Part shown: positions 1 through 7,844 of the stretch, piece after piece
How positions within the stretch are numbered: position 1 is the first letter of the stretch
Layout of the letters: every line of letters starts with the position of its first letter
From: an uncultured Alphaproteobacteria bacterium
GTDB taxonomy: Bacteria > Pseudomonadota > Alphaproteobacteria > Caulobacterales > Parvularculaceae
Assembly (NCBI GenBank): GCA_937895955.1
Contig: CALAZI010000134.1
Span: forward strand, 1 to 9,502
Direction of reading: 5' to 3'
Length of the DNA stretch: 9,502 bases
Position numbers and translations under genes: made by a program
Notes under the pieces: generated by a model
Told to the model about the DNA's origin: nothing
The model's input: only the letters and a program-made list of their open reading frames with translations
The model's database searches: none

Positions 1-687
1 TATCACGACATGGTGGCGTTGCAGCATCGCCTGCTGACTGAAGGGCTCGGCGTCGATCGCCTGCGGCTTTTGATGGGGACGTCCATGGGTTGCATGCACG
101 GCTTCATGTGGGGCGAGATCTATCCAGAGTTTGTCGAAGCGATGATGCCGCTCGCCTGTCAGCCGGTCGAGATCGCGGGCAGGAATCGCATGTGGCGCAA
201 GATGACGATCGACGCGATCAGGAACGACCCGGACTGGAAGGGCGGCGATTACGAAGAACAGCCAAAAGAAGCGCTCAGAACCGTCGCGAGCCTGTTGTTG
301 ATCGCCGGCGGCTCAGCGATCCCGCTGCAGGAGGAATATCCGACACGCGAAGCGGTCGACCCGATGGTCGAGGCGCGGATCGCGCAATATGTCGATACGA
401 TGGACGCCAATGACTGGCTCTATCAGGTCTCGGCGTCGAAGAGTTACGATCCCTCGCCCGATCTTGAGAAGATCACGGCGCGCGTCCTGTGGATCAACTC
501 CGCCGACGATTTCATCAACCCGCCCGAACTCGGGATCGCCGAGCGCGAAGCCGCGCGGCTGAAGAACGGGAAATTCGTCCTCATCCCCGCGAGCGCTGAA
601 ACGAAAGGTCACGGCACGCACACATGGGCGGCGCTGTGGGAAGCCGAACTCGCCGAACTGCTGCGCGATGCCGCAGATGCGAAGTGA
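1..687 (+). CDS. MetX-like alpha/beta-fold hydrolase, 5' end outside window
   Basis: The reading frame is open at base 1 and ends in TGA at 685-687, so 228 C-terminal residues are visible and the true start lies upstream; the ATG at 10 is internal. The nucleophile elbow GTSMGC puts the probable catalytic Ser at visible residue 28 (codon 82-84). The acid is probably one of the two Asp in NSADDFINPP (codons 505-510), and the base lies in GHGTHTW (codons 607-627). This layout, including the D-D-F-x-N-P segment, resembles the homoserine O-acetyltransferase (MetX) branch of the alpha/beta hydrolases. However, the elbow differs from the GGSMGG of true MetX, and there is no methionine-pathway neighbour. 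I therefore infer a hydrolase or acyltransferase of unknown substrate. Whether it is exported cannot be judged because the N-terminus is missing. The next gene starts 86 bp downstream. Confidence 0.85.
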   Translation, partial: YHDMVALQHRLLTEGLGVDRLRLLMGTSMGCMHGFMWGEIYPEFVEAMMPLACQPVEIAGRNRMWRKMTIDAIRNDPDWKGGDYEEQPKEALRTVASLLLIAGGSAIPLQEEYPTREAVDPMVEARIAQYVDTMDANDWLYQVSASKSYDPSPDLEKITARVLWINSADDFINPPELGIAEREAARLKNGKFVLIPASAETKGHGTHTWAALWEAELAELLRDAADAK

Positions 688-709
688 TCGCTTCATGCGC
701 TGAACGGAG

Positions 710-737
710 TTGCAAGGCCCGCCGAATGGGTTAGCGT
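710..737 (+). promoter_or_regulatory. Candidate sigma-70-type promoter for the S9 peptidase
   Basis: TTGCAA (710-715) and TAGCGT (732-737) are separated by 16 bases and lie about 37 bp before the ATG at 774, in the gap between the hydrolase and peptidase genes. The -35 matches TTGACA at four of six positions, and the -10 keeps only the T-A...T skeleton of TATAAT. The match is weak and judged by eye. Confidence 0.25.
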
Positions 738-761
738 CCCTCTTGGCAGAGATTGGCGGCT

Positions 762-767
762 AAGGGG
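762..767 (+). promoter_or_regulatory. Ribosome binding site that fixes the peptidase start at 774
   Basis: AAGGGG lies six bases before the ATG at 774. It falls inside the coding sequence if the upstream in-frame TTG at 753 is used. Starting at 774 also places a signal peptide directly at the N-terminus, so this site supports ATG 774 over TTG 753. Confidence 0.65.
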
Positions 768-773
768 CGTTCA

Positions 774-2840
774 ATGACAATCAGACACTCGATCGGCGCA
801 ATCGCCGCGGCGATTTTCATCGTCGCGCCGGCGTTCGGCGCGGATAAAGACGACGCGGACAATTCGCGCAAGTTCACGGCTGAGCGCGTTTTCGATCTTG
901 AATACGCCGACGACCCGCAAATTTCGCCGAACGGGCGAACGATCGTTTACGCCCGCCGGTCGATGGACAGGATGACGGACAAGAATGTCGCCGACCTGTG
1001 GACGCTCGACATTTCAAGCGGCGCGCATCGCCCGCTGATCGACGGCAAGGGTTCGGTCGCCGCGGCGCGCTGGTCGCCGACGGGCGATCGGCTTGTTTAC
1101 CTCGCTCCCGGCGGCGACGCGCTCGAACTGCGCGTTCTCTATGTCGACAGCGGCGAAAGCTTCTCGCTGGCGCAATTGCCGGAAGCGCCGGGCGCGCCCG
1201 TCTGGTCGCCGGACGGAAAGACCATCGCCTTTTCCATGCTCGTTGCGAAAGACGCGCCAAGTTTCGCAAAACCGCCGAAGGCGCCCGACGGCGCCAAATG
1301 GAACGAGCCAGTGCGCGTCTTTGACAAGATGCAGATTCGTTTCGACGGCGCCGGCTATTTGCCGTATGGAACGACGCATGTCTTCACCGTGCCGGCGGAA
1401 GGCGGCACGCCGCGTCAGGTGACAAAGGGCGAGAATGATTTCGACGCCCCGCAATGGCTCGACAATTCGACCCTGCTTGTCGTCGGCAATGACGTCGAGG
1501 ACGCCTATCTCGATCCGATCGAAAGCGAGATTTACGCGGTCAACCTGAAAGACCTGTCGATGCGCGCGCTGACGACGCGCGACGGCCCTGATTTCTCGCC
1601 CGCCGTTTCGCCCGACGGACGGCGCATCGCCTTTCTCGGTTATGACGACAAGCTGAAATCCTATCAGGAGACCGATCTCTACGTCATGAACCGCGACGGG
1701 TCCGGCGTTACGAACCTGACGCGGAATTTCGGCCGCAGCATCGACGCCCTCGCCTGGCGCGGCGGCGCGATCGTCGGACAGACGGAAGTCGACGGCGACA
1801 TTCATCTCGTTTCCTTCAACCTCGGCGGCGGCGCGACGACGCTTGTCAAAGGCGTCGGCGGAACGTCGATCGGAAGACCCTACGCGGGCGGCAGTTTTTC
1901 CGTCGCGAAAAACGGGTCGATCGCCTACACGGCGGGCTTCGCCGATCGGCCGGCGGAAGTCGGCCTCTGGCGCGGCGGCGCGCCGACGATCATGACCGAT
2001 CTCAATTCCGATCTGCTCCGTTATCTCGACATGGCGAAGATCGAAGAGATCAAGGTGAAATCGAGCGCCGACGGTCGCGAGATTGAAGCCTGGGTCGCGC
2101 TGCCGCATGGATTCAAGGCGGACGGCTCCTATCCGATGATCCTTGAAATTCACGGCGGGCCGTTCGCAATGTACGGTCCCTATTTCGCCGCGGAGATCCA
2201 GCGTTACGCTGCGGAAGGTTATGTGACCGTCTATGTCAATCCGCGCGGATCGACCGGCTATGGCGAGGAATTCGCGCAATTGATCGATCTCGCCTATCCG
2301 GGCGAGGACTATGACGATCTGATGAGCGTCGTCGATGCGCTGATCGCGAAAAACTATGTCGATCAAAAGCGCCTGTTCGTCACCGGCGGATCGGGCGGCG
2401 GCGTATTGACCGCCTGGATCGTCGGCAAGACGGATCGTTTCGCGGCGGCGGCGACGGTCAAGCCCGTCATCAACTGGCAGACCATGGCTCTCCTCGCCGA
2501 TATCGGCGCCTTTGTGCGGCGCCACTGGATCAGGGCGGACCCGTGGGAGGATCGCGAAACTTACTGGAAGCTTTCGCCGCTTTCGCTTGTCGGCAATGTC
2601 AAGACGCCGACCATGGTGATGGTCGGCGAGGAAGACTGGCGCACGCCGACATGGGAGGCGGAGCAGTTTTACGGCGCCTTGAAGCTCCGCAAGATCGACA
2701 CCGCACTCGTCCGCGTGCCCTCCTCGCCGCATTATATCGCCTCACGGCCAAGCCGCCTGATCGCCAAGACCGACAACATCATGGGCTGGTTCGCCAAATA
2801 CGACCCGTCGAAGGCGAATGACGAATCGGAAAACGACTAG
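774..2840 (+). CDS. Exported S9-family serine peptidase (prolyl oligopeptidase / acylaminoacyl-peptidase type)
   Basis: This is a 688-residue secreted serine peptidase that should cleave short peptides in the periplasm or outside the cell. Residues 1-22 form a signal peptide: basic TIRHS, a hydrophobic stretch, and an AFGA cleavage region. Residues from about 30 to 400 carry beta-propeller repeats of the WD40-like/TolB type, seen as ISPNGRTIVYA, WSPTGDRLVYL, WSPDGKTIAFS and VSPDGRRIAFL. The C-terminal part, from about residue 425, is the alpha/beta hydrolase catalytic domain. It has HGGP at 460-463, the nucleophile Ser540 in GGSGGG, probable Asp621 in GEEDWRTP and His653 in SPHYIA, so the triad is complete. 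Domain order and length fit family S9 (S9C or DPP IV-like). The exact specificity (prolyl, acylaminoacyl or dipeptidyl) cannot be read from sequence. The start at ATG 774 is chosen over TTG 753 because of the ribosome binding site at 762-767 and the signal peptide. Confidence 0.93.
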   Translation: MTIRHSIGAIAAAIFIVAPAFGADKDDADNSRKFTAERVFDLEYADDPQISPNGRTIVYARRSMDRMTDKNVADLWTLDISSGAHRPLIDGKGSVAAARWSPTGDRLVYLAPGGDALELRVLYVDSGESFSLAQLPEAPGAPVWSPDGKTIAFSMLVAKDAPSFAKPPKAPDGAKWNEPVRVFDKMQIRFDGAGYLPYGTTHVFTVPAEGGTPRQVTKGENDFDAPQWLDNSTLLVVGNDVEDAYLDPIESEIYAVNLKDLSMRALTTRDGPDFSPAVSPDGRRIAFLGYDDKLKSYQETDLYVMNRDGSGVTNLTRNFGRSIDALAWRGGAIVGQTEVDGDIHLVSFNLGGGATTLVKGVGGTSIGRPYAGGSFSVAKNGSIAYTAGFADRPAEVGLWRGGAPTIMTDLNSDLLRYLDMAKIEEIKVKSSADGREIEAWVALPHGFKADGSYPMILEIHGGPFAMYGPYFAAEIQRYAAEGYVTVYVNPRGSTGYGEEFAQLIDLAYPGEDYDDLMSVVDALIAKNYVDQKRLFVTGGSGGGVLTAWIVGKTDRFAAAATVKPVINWQTMALLADIGAFVRRHWIRADPWEDRETYWKLSPLSLVGNVKTPTMVMVGEEDWRTPTWEAEQFYGALKLRKIDTALVRVPSSPHYIASRPSRLIAKTDNIMGWFAKYDPSKANDESEND

Positions 2841-2910
2841 GCGGGAAAGACTTCCATGCCGGGGGCGAACGCCGATAGGCTTCAGCGCCCTGCAAGAATA
2901 GAACGAAGCG

Positions 2911-2915
2911 GGAGG
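2911..2915 (+). promoter_or_regulatory. Ribosome binding site of the ferredoxin-NADP reductase gene
   Basis: GGAGG lies 11 bases before the ATG at 2927. The spacing is longer than ideal, but the core match is good and no other in-frame ATG or GTG nearby is better placed. Confidence 0.5.
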
Positions 2916-2926
2916 CCGATCGGGAT

Positions 2927-3994
2927 ATGGGCGTAACAAGCGTTCAGTCTGCGGCGCCGGGAGAAACGCATCAGACCGACGCCGTCATCATCGGCGCCGG
3001 GCCTTGCGGCCTCTTCGCCGTTTTCGAACTCGGCCTGCTCGGCATCAAGGCGCATGTCATCGACATTCAGGACAAGCCGGGCGGCCAATGCGCCGAATTG
3101 TATCCCGAAAAGCCGATCCTCGACATTCCGGGCATCCCGGTCGTCACCGGCGCCGATCTCGTCAGCCGGCTGATGGAGCAGATCGCGCCTTTCAACGCCG
3201 TCTTTCATTTGAATGAAATGGCGGACAGCCTTGAGAAGACCGGTCATGGCTGGCGCCTCGCGACCGATCTCGGCACGACGATAGACGCGAAAGTCATCGT
3301 CATCGCGGCGGGCGGCGGCTCTTTCACGCCGAAGAAGCCGCCGATTCCCGGCATTGACGATTATGAGGGAAAATCGGTTTTCTATGCGGTCAGAAAGCGC
3401 GACGCTTTCGCCGGCAAGACGCTCGTCATCGCCGGCGGCGGCGATTCCGCGCTCGACTGGACGCTCAATCTGGAACCGATCGCGAAACGCATCACGCTGA
3501 TCCATCGACGCGACGAATTTCGCGGCGCGCCGGAAAGCGTCTCACGCATGCGCGCGCTGGTCGAGGCCGGCAAGATTGATCTGAAGATCGCGCAGATCAA
3601 AGGGCTCGAAGGCGCTGACGGCCGGATCAGCGGCGTCGCCGTTGAAAACGCCGACGGCGCGGCGATCGTCCCCTGCGATACGATGCTCGCCTTTTACGGC
3701 TTGACGATGAAACTCGGGCCGATCGCCGACTTCGGGCTCAATCTCAATGAGAACCGCATTGCGGTCGACACGGAGAAATTCGAAAGCTCAACGCCCGGCA
3801 TCTTTTGCATCGGCGACATGGCGAATTATCCCGGCAAGCTGAAGCTTATCCTATCGGGCTTTCATGAATCCGCGCTGATGAGCCATGGCGCGTTCCATTA
3901 TGTTTTCCCCGACAAGAAACTGAAATTCCAGCACACGACAAGCGCCAAGGAATTGCAAAAAACTGTGACGGGAACGACGCCGATGGACGATTGA
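2927..3994 (+). CDS. Ferredoxin/flavodoxin--NADP(+) reductase, thioredoxin-reductase-like type
   Basis: This is a 355-residue FAD enzyme expected to move electrons between NADP(H) and ferredoxin or flavodoxin in the cytoplasm. An N-terminal FAD-binding Rossmann motif GAGPCG lies at residues 23-28, followed by the GGQCAELYPEK segment. A second dinucleotide site, GGGDS, is at 170-174. HRRDEFR at 193-199 supplies the arginines that normally contact the 2'-phosphate of NADPH, favouring NADPH over NADH. The closing FAD motif is CIGDMANYPGK. The stretch between the domains where thioredoxin reductases carry their redox CxxC has no cysteine pair (VFYAVRKRDAF), which separates this group from TrxR. 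The C-terminal tail after SHGAFHYVF is also typical of this FNR group. Length matches the family. No ferredoxin or flavodoxin gene is adjacent, so the partner is unknown. Confidence 0.92.
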   Translation: MGVTSVQSAAPGETHQTDAVIIGAGPCGLFAVFELGLLGIKAHVIDIQDKPGGQCAELYPEKPILDIPGIPVVTGADLVSRLMEQIAPFNAVFHLNEMADSLEKTGHGWRLATDLGTTIDAKVIVIAAGGGSFTPKKPPIPGIDDYEGKSVFYAVRKRDAFAGKTLVIAGGGDSALDWTLNLEPIAKRITLIHRRDEFRGAPESVSRMRALVEAGKIDLKIAQIKGLEGADGRISGVAVENADGAAIVPCDTMLAFYGLTMKLGPIADFGLNLNENRIAVDTEKFESSTPGIFCIGDMANYPGKLKLILSGFHESALMSHGAFHYVFPDKKLKFQHTTSAKELQKTVTGTTPMDD

Positions 3995-4081
3995 ACACGA
4001 ACTGGCGCGAAATCCAACCGATCCGGCGCAAATATAGGCCCGACGAGCGTGAGTTGTTTAATAATCCGCTTCGGCCGTTAT

Positions 4082-4085
4082 GGAG
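4082..4085 (+). promoter_or_regulatory. Ribosome binding site choosing the start at 4092
   Basis: GGAG sits six bases before the ATG at 4092. The alternative in-frame ATG at 4080 overlaps this site and has no comparable motif ahead of it. The 4092 start also places a basic residue followed directly by the hydrophobic signal segment. Confidence 0.55.
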
Positions 4086-4091
4086 CAATTC

Positions 4092-4607
4092 ATGAAATTG
4101 CCGGGTTTCATCATCGCTCTGCTATCCATGTCAATTCCGAATGCGGCTGGCGCTTGCGCAACCGACGACAATCTTGAATTTCTTGTCGGCGAATGGATGA
4201 CCGGCGCCAAAACCGAAGCGCCTTCCATTGTTCAAAAATACCAATGGGGGCCGGCGCAAAGTTACATCTGGGCGCAGACGTCAATTCTCGACCCGAACGG
4301 AGACGAACACCTCCATTTTGTCGGCATGATTGTTGTCAACCGCGCCACAGCGGTTCACGATTATCTCTTTGTCGTTGAACCAGGAACCGGCGCGCACGAA
4401 AAAGGGCGAATAATTCGCGAAAATGACGGCGTCGTCGTCAGATCTGTGCGGTTAGTTGACGGCGCAGGCAAAGAAAGCGAATTCCGCCAGCGCTTTGAAT
4501 GCGACAAGGACGGCGCATTGACGACATCGCTTGAAAGGCGTGCGAGTGACGGCTGGACGCCGACATTTCCCGGATCGATCGGCATGATAATGACGAAACG
4601 GGCGTAA
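4092..4607 (+). CDS. Secreted small protein, possibly lipocalin-like fold, function unknown
   Basis: A 171-residue protein that I cannot assign to a characterised family. Residues 1-21 read as a signal peptide (MKLPGFIIALLSMS, then a small-residue AAGA cleavage region). A Cys follows at 22, but the lipobox Leu is missing, so a lipoprotein is unlikely. The mature part opens with LEFLVGEWMTG, an F-L-x-G-x-W motif seen at the start of several small lipocalin-like or DUF1579-like beta-barrel proteins. After it come alternating hydrophobic strands (YIWAQTSIL, HFVGMIVVN, HDYLFVVEP, VVVRSVRLV), fitting an antiparallel barrel. Two cysteines remain in the mature chain (22 and 137) and could form a disulfide. 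The fold is inference from pattern only. The gene lies 97 bp after the reductase and before the gene-free stretch, with no functional clue from neighbours. Confidence 0.7.
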   Translation: MKLPGFIIALLSMSIPNAAGACATDDNLEFLVGEWMTGAKTEAPSIVQKYQWGPAQSYIWAQTSILDPNGDEHLHFVGMIVVNRATAVHDYLFVVEPGTGAHEKGRIIRENDGVVVRSVRLVDGAGKESEFRQRFECDKDGALTTSLERRASDGWTPTFPGSIGMIMTKRA

Positions 4608-4656
4608 AGCGCCGCAATTCTATTAACCATATAGCGCGCTGATTTTACGGCGCTTT
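4606..4656 (+). terminator. Inverted repeat after the small secreted gene, weak terminator candidate
   Basis: AAAGCGCCG (4606-4614) and CGGCGCTTT (4648-4656) are perfect 9-bp complements separated by 33 bases, with the palindrome AGCGCGCT (4633-4640) in the loop. The left arm overlaps the TAA stop. Only three T residues follow the stem, and the long loop is unusual for an intrinsic terminator, so this is tentative. Confidence 0.3.
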
Positions 4657-4711
4657 CCAAGTTATCCCCCTACTTATCCCCCTCCCTTCCGGCGGCCTTA
4701 TGATGGACGTC

Positions 4712-4758
4712 ATCCCGGATGCTGCGCGACATGAAATGACGCGCTGCTGATCCGGGAT
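4712..4758. repeat. Left stem-loop of the palindromic element
   Basis: ATCCCGGA (4712-4719) pairs with TCCGGGAT (4751-4758). After a small bulge, GCTGCGCG (4721-4728) pairs with CGCGCTGC (4740-4747) with one T-T mismatch. This leaves an 11-base loop at 4729-4739. Confidence 0.6.
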
Positions 4759-4776
4759 CGCGTGCGATTGAGAAAG

Positions 4777-4823
4777 ATCCCGTGTCTGCAAAGCAGCGCT
4801 TTGCGCTGCTTTGCGCACGGGAT
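4777..4823. repeat. Right stem-loop of the palindromic element, with a near-perfect hairpin
   Basis: ATCCCGTG (4777-4784) pairs with CACGGGAT (4816-4823). After a small bulge, GCAAAGCAGCGC (4788-4799) pairs perfectly with GCGCTGCTTTGC (4803-4814) around a TTT loop. The total is 20 base pairs, stable enough to fold in RNA or single-stranded DNA. It lacks a following T-tract on either strand. Confidence 0.65.
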
Positions 4824-5020
4824 GACGAAAGAAAGGAGGATGCGCGATGAAAAATGCATTGTACGACGCAACGCGCATTCGCCTTGCGCGCGAATTTCAG
4901 ATTTGCGGATTATCCGCACAAAACCGCTGCAGCCCGCATGCGGCCTCACATCAAACTATCCGCCGGTGCGGGGATTATCCGGCAAATGCGGACAAACCTT
5001 CCCGCAACAGGCGAAATAGC

Positions 5021-7780
5021 TTACCCGTCAGAAATCTGTTTCAGCGCCGCAGCAAGCTTTTCCTTGCGTTCGCTGAACGAAACCCGTCTTTCGCGGTTTT
5101 CCTCAACGATCTCGGCCGGCGCGCGCTCAACGAAATTCTTGTTCGACATCTTCTTGTCGATCGCCTCGATTTCCTTGTCGCATTTGTCGATTTCTTTTTT
5201 GAGACGCGCCTTTTCCGCCTCCATGTCGATGATGCCGGCGAGCGGCAGCGCAAAGACGCCGCCCTCATGCACGACCTGAACCGCTCCTTTCGGCGCATCG
5301 GGCGCGACATGGATCGACTCAAGGCGCGCAAGTCGCGCAATGAGATCGCGATAAAGATCGAGGCTGAGCGAGACGCCCGCATCGGGGGCGATCGCGACCA
5401 TCGGGATTTTCGCGCCCGCCGGCACGTTCATTTCCGCGCGCGCCGAACGGATCGCCGTGATGAGGCCGATCATCCAGTTGATTTCCGCCGCCGCCTTTTC
5501 CGCCGCCGGAAACTCGGCCGGCTTCGGCCAGTGCGCAATGACAAGGGCGCCGTCCCGCCGCGCCGTCGCATTCCACAGCTCTTCGGTGATGAAGGGCATG
5601 AAAGGATGCAAGAGCTTCAATATCTGCGACAGCACCCAAGCCGTCGCTTTGCGCGTTTCATCTTTCGTCGGTCCATCCGCGCCCATCAGGATCGGCTTCG
5701 CCAGTTCCAGATGCCAGTCGCAGAAGACATTCCAGACAAAACGGTAGATCGCGCCCGCCGCATCGTTGAAGCGATAGGTTTCAAGCGCCGATGTCGCCTC
5801 CGTCGCGCAACGACCCGCTTCGTGGATGATCCATTGATTGAGCGTCTCCTTCGCGCCGGCCGGATCGAACGCGGGATCGAACGCGCATTCGTTCATTTCG
5901 CAATAGCGCGCGGCGTTCCAGAGCTTGGTGCCGAAATTGCGGTAGCCTTCAACGCGCGCTTCGGAAAGACGGATGTTTCGTCCTTGCGCAGCCATCGCCG
6001 CAAGCGTGAACCGCAAGGCGTCCGCGCCGTATTTGTCGATGAGGACGAGGGGATCGATGACGTTCCCCTTCGATTTCGACATTTTCTGGCCCTTTTCATC
6101 AAGCACCAGCGCGTGAATGTAGACGTCCTTGAACGGCACTTCCTTCATGAAGTGACAGCCCATCATCATCATGCGGGCGACCCAGAAGAAAATAATGTCG
6201 AACGCCGTGACGAGAACGCTCGTCGGATAGTGGCTTTTCAACTCCGGCGTTTCATCCGGCCAGCCCAAAGTCGAAAACGGCCACAGCGCGGAGGAAAACC
6301 AGGTGTCGAGCACGTCCTCGTCGCGCACGAGAAGCGGCCCCTCGCCGCCCTCATGCCGGCGCATATTATTGATGTCTTCAAGGCTGTAGCCTTCTTGCGC
6401 ATAGCGCTTGATCGCTTCTTTCGTCGCCTCTTCTTCGGTTTCGGCGACATAGATATGGCCGTCCGGCCCGTACCACGCCGGTATCTGGTGACCCCACCAG
6501 AGCTGACGCGACACGCACCAGGGTTCGATATTGCGCATCCACTGGAAATAGGTCTTCGTCCAGTTTTCCGGGACAAAGCGCGTTGCGCCGTCCTCGACCG
6601 CGGCGATCGCCTTCTTCGCCATCTCCTCGGCGTCGACATACCACTGATCGGTCAGCATCGGCTCGATGACGACGCCGGACCGATCGCCGAAGGGCTGCAT
6701 GATCTTCTTGTCTTCGACCTTGATCAGCAGGCCGCGTTCATCAATGTCGGCGACGACCTGTTTGCGCGCTTCAAAACGATCGAGCCCTCGGTATTTCTCC
6801 GGGATGTAATCGGCGTCGAGCATTTTCGCGTGCTCATCCATCAGGATGTAGAGCTTGATGCCGTTGCGCATGGCGACCTTATAGTCGTTGAAGTCATGCG
6901 CGCCGGTGATCTTCACCGCGCCGGAGCCGAAATCGGGATCAGGATAATCGTCGGTGATGATCGGAATGTAGCGATCGGCCAGCGGAAGAAGGCATTTCTT
7001 GCCGACGATCGGCGCGTAACGCTTGTCGGAAGGGTGCACCGCGACGGCGCCGTCGCCGAGCATCGTTTCCGGGCGCGTCGTCGCAATCGAAATATAGTCG
7101 CGCGTTTCCCATTCGGTCGGATTGCCGTCATCGTCGTAGGCGATCGGGAACTGATAGGTCTCGCCGTTTTCGAGCGGATATTTGAAATGCCAGAAATGGC
7201 CCGCGACTTCCGTGTTCTCGACTTCGAGATCGGAAATCGCGGTCAGCAATTTCGGGTCCCAGTTGACGAGCCGCTTGTCGCGATAGATGAGGCCTTCGCG
7301 ATAAAGCTGCACGAAGACTTTCTTCACCGCTTCGGAAAGCCCTTCATCCATGGTGAAGCGTTCGCGGCTCCAATCGCAGGAGGCGCCGAGCCGCTTCAGT
7401 TGCGAGACAATCGTGCCGCCGCTTTCGGCTTTCCACTTCCAGACTTTTTCGATGAATTTCTCGCGGCCGAGTTCGGTGCGCTTGGGTTCCTGACGCTCCA
7501 TCATCTGGCGCTCGACGACCATCTGCGTCGCGATGCCGGCGTGATCGCAGCCGGGTTGCCAGAGGACGCGCCGTCCGCGCATGCGTTCGAACCGGCAGAG
7601 GACGTCCTGCAGCGTGTTGTTGAGCGCATGCCCCATATGCAGCGAGCCGGTCACATTGGGCGGCGGGATGACGATGGTGAACGGTTCGCCCTCGCCGGAC
7701 GGCTTGAAGACGCCGGATTTCTCCCACGCCTCGTAAAGGCGGGGTTCGGCGGTTTGCGGGTCGAAGGCTTTATCGAGCAT
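5021..7780 (-). CDS. valS: Valyl-tRNA synthetase
   Basis: This cytoplasmic class Ia synthetase activates valine with ATP and loads it onto tRNA-Val; it is essential. The protein has 919 residues, close to the usual bacterial length. The ATP-binding HIGH motif appears as HMGH at 48-51 within PPPNVTGSLHMGH, and the KMSKS loop is at 566-570. The inserted CP1 editing domain, which hydrolyses mischarged Thr-tRNA, shows TTRPET at 234-239 and ITGAHDFNDY further on. The anticodon-binding helical domain includes NVFCDWHLELAKP. The C-terminus ends in the arginine- and lysine-rich coiled coil of ValRS (roughly residues 850-915, from EAEKARLKKEIDKC). The MLDKAFDP start matches alphaproteobacterial relatives, although no strong Shine-Dalgarno sequence precedes it. 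A terminator behind popZ separates it from the upstream gene, so it is probably transcribed from 7781-7871. The gene is intact. Confidence 0.98.
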   Translation of the reverse strand: MLDKAFDPQTAEPRLYEAWEKSGVFKPSGEGEPFTIVIPPPNVTGSLHMGHALNNTLQDVLCRFERMRGRRVLWQPGCDHAGIATQMVVERQMMERQEPKRTELGREKFIEKVWKWKAESGGTIVSQLKRLGASCDWSRERFTMDEGLSEAVKKVFVQLYREGLIYRDKRLVNWDPKLLTAISDLEVENTEVAGHFWHFKYPLENGETYQFPIAYDDDGNPTEWETRDYISIATTRPETMLGDGAVAVHPSDKRYAPIVGKKCLLPLADRYIPIITDDYPDPDFGSGAVKITGAHDFNDYKVAMRNGIKLYILMDEHAKMLDADYIPEKYRGLDRFEARKQVVADIDERGLLIKVEDKKIMQPFGDRSGVVIEPMLTDQWYVDAEEMAKKAIAAVEDGATRFVPENWTKTYFQWMRNIEPWCVSRQLWWGHQIPAWYGPDGHIYVAETEEEATKEAIKRYAQEGYSLEDINNMRRHEGGEGPLLVRDEDVLDTWFSSALWPFSTLGWPDETPELKSHYPTSVLVTAFDIIFFWVARMMMMGCHFMKEVPFKDVYIHALVLDEKGQKMSKSKGNVIDPLVLIDKYGADALRFTLAAMAAQGRNIRLSEARVEGYRNFGTKLWNAARYCEMNECAFDPAFDPAGAKETLNQWIIHEAGRCATEATSALETYRFNDAAGAIYRFVWNVFCDWHLELAKPILMGADGPTKDETRKATAWVLSQILKLLHPFMPFITEELWNATARRDGALVIAHWPKPAEFPAAEKAAAEINWMIGLITAIRSARAEMNVPAGAKIPMVAIAPDAGVSLSLDLYRDLIARLARLESIHVAPDAPKGAVQVVHEGGVFALPLAGIIDMEAEKARLKKEIDKCDKEIEAIDKKMSNKNFVERAPAEIVEENRERRVSFSERKEKLAAALKQISDG

Positions 7781-7844
7781 GGGTCCGGTCGGGTTAGAAG
7801 CGTCGGGATCGGCGGTTTTAACGCGAACTTGCCGCAGCGCAAAA

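Larger units (their letters stand above)
4708..4827. repeat. 120-bp nested palindromic element (REP/MITE-like)
   Basis: Perfect 10-bp terminal inverted repeats CGTCATCCCG (4708-4717) and CGGGATGACG (4818-4827) bound the element. Inside are two separate stem-loops: 4712-4758 with outer arms ATCCCGGA/TCCGGGAT, and 4777-4823 with outer arms ATCCCGTG/CACGGGAT. CGTCATCCCG-ended palindromes of about this size are dispersed in many alphaproteobacterial genomes (from memory). No second copy lies in this window, so dispersal is inference. It carries no transposase and sits between two convergent genes, a usual place for such repeats. Confidence 0.65.
4608..5020. other. Gene-free intergenic stretch between convergent genes
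   Basis: These 413 bp lie between the stop of the small secreted gene (plus strand) and the stop of valS (minus strand). In order they contain a 9-bp inverted repeat, a tandem TTATCCCCCT pair (4662-4671 and 4674-4683), the 120-bp palindromic element, and two related palindromes (4904-4918 and 4967-4984). Short open frames on both strands here translate the palindromic repeat and show no protein-like features. No strong terminator with a T-tract was seen for valS. Confidence 0.7.

Noticed and set aside
753..773. Upstream TTG start adding seven residues to the S9 peptidase
   Set aside because: The added residues precede the signal peptide, and the ribosome binding site AAGGGG at 762-767 is correctly spaced for ATG 774, not for 753.
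1014..2732. 572-codon minus-strand open frame opposite the S9 peptidase
   Set aside because: It reads the exact reverse complement of the peptidase codons, where stops are rare in a GC-rich gene. The sense strand has a complete catalytic triad, domain layout and signal peptide, so this is a shadow.
2851..2881. Possible promoter (CTTCCA ... TAGGCT) before the ferredoxin-NADP reductase gene
   Set aside because: The -35 match is poor and the spacer is 19 bases, so it is not listed as a feature, although TAGGCT would be an acceptable -10.
4662..4683. Tandem TTATCCCCCT pair considered as DnaA boxes
   Set aside because: The DnaA consensus TTATNCACA is not met in its last four bases, there is no AT-rich unwinding region, and no dnaA, hemE or parAB gene is nearby.
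4645..5019. Short open frames on both strands in the intergenic region (such as 4762-5019 plus, 4645-4878 minus and 4710-4949 minus)
   Set aside because: They mostly translate the palindromic repeat, overlap each other, and show no domain, hydrophobic core or consistent composition. The AAAGGAGGA before 4847 is noted under the antisense finding.
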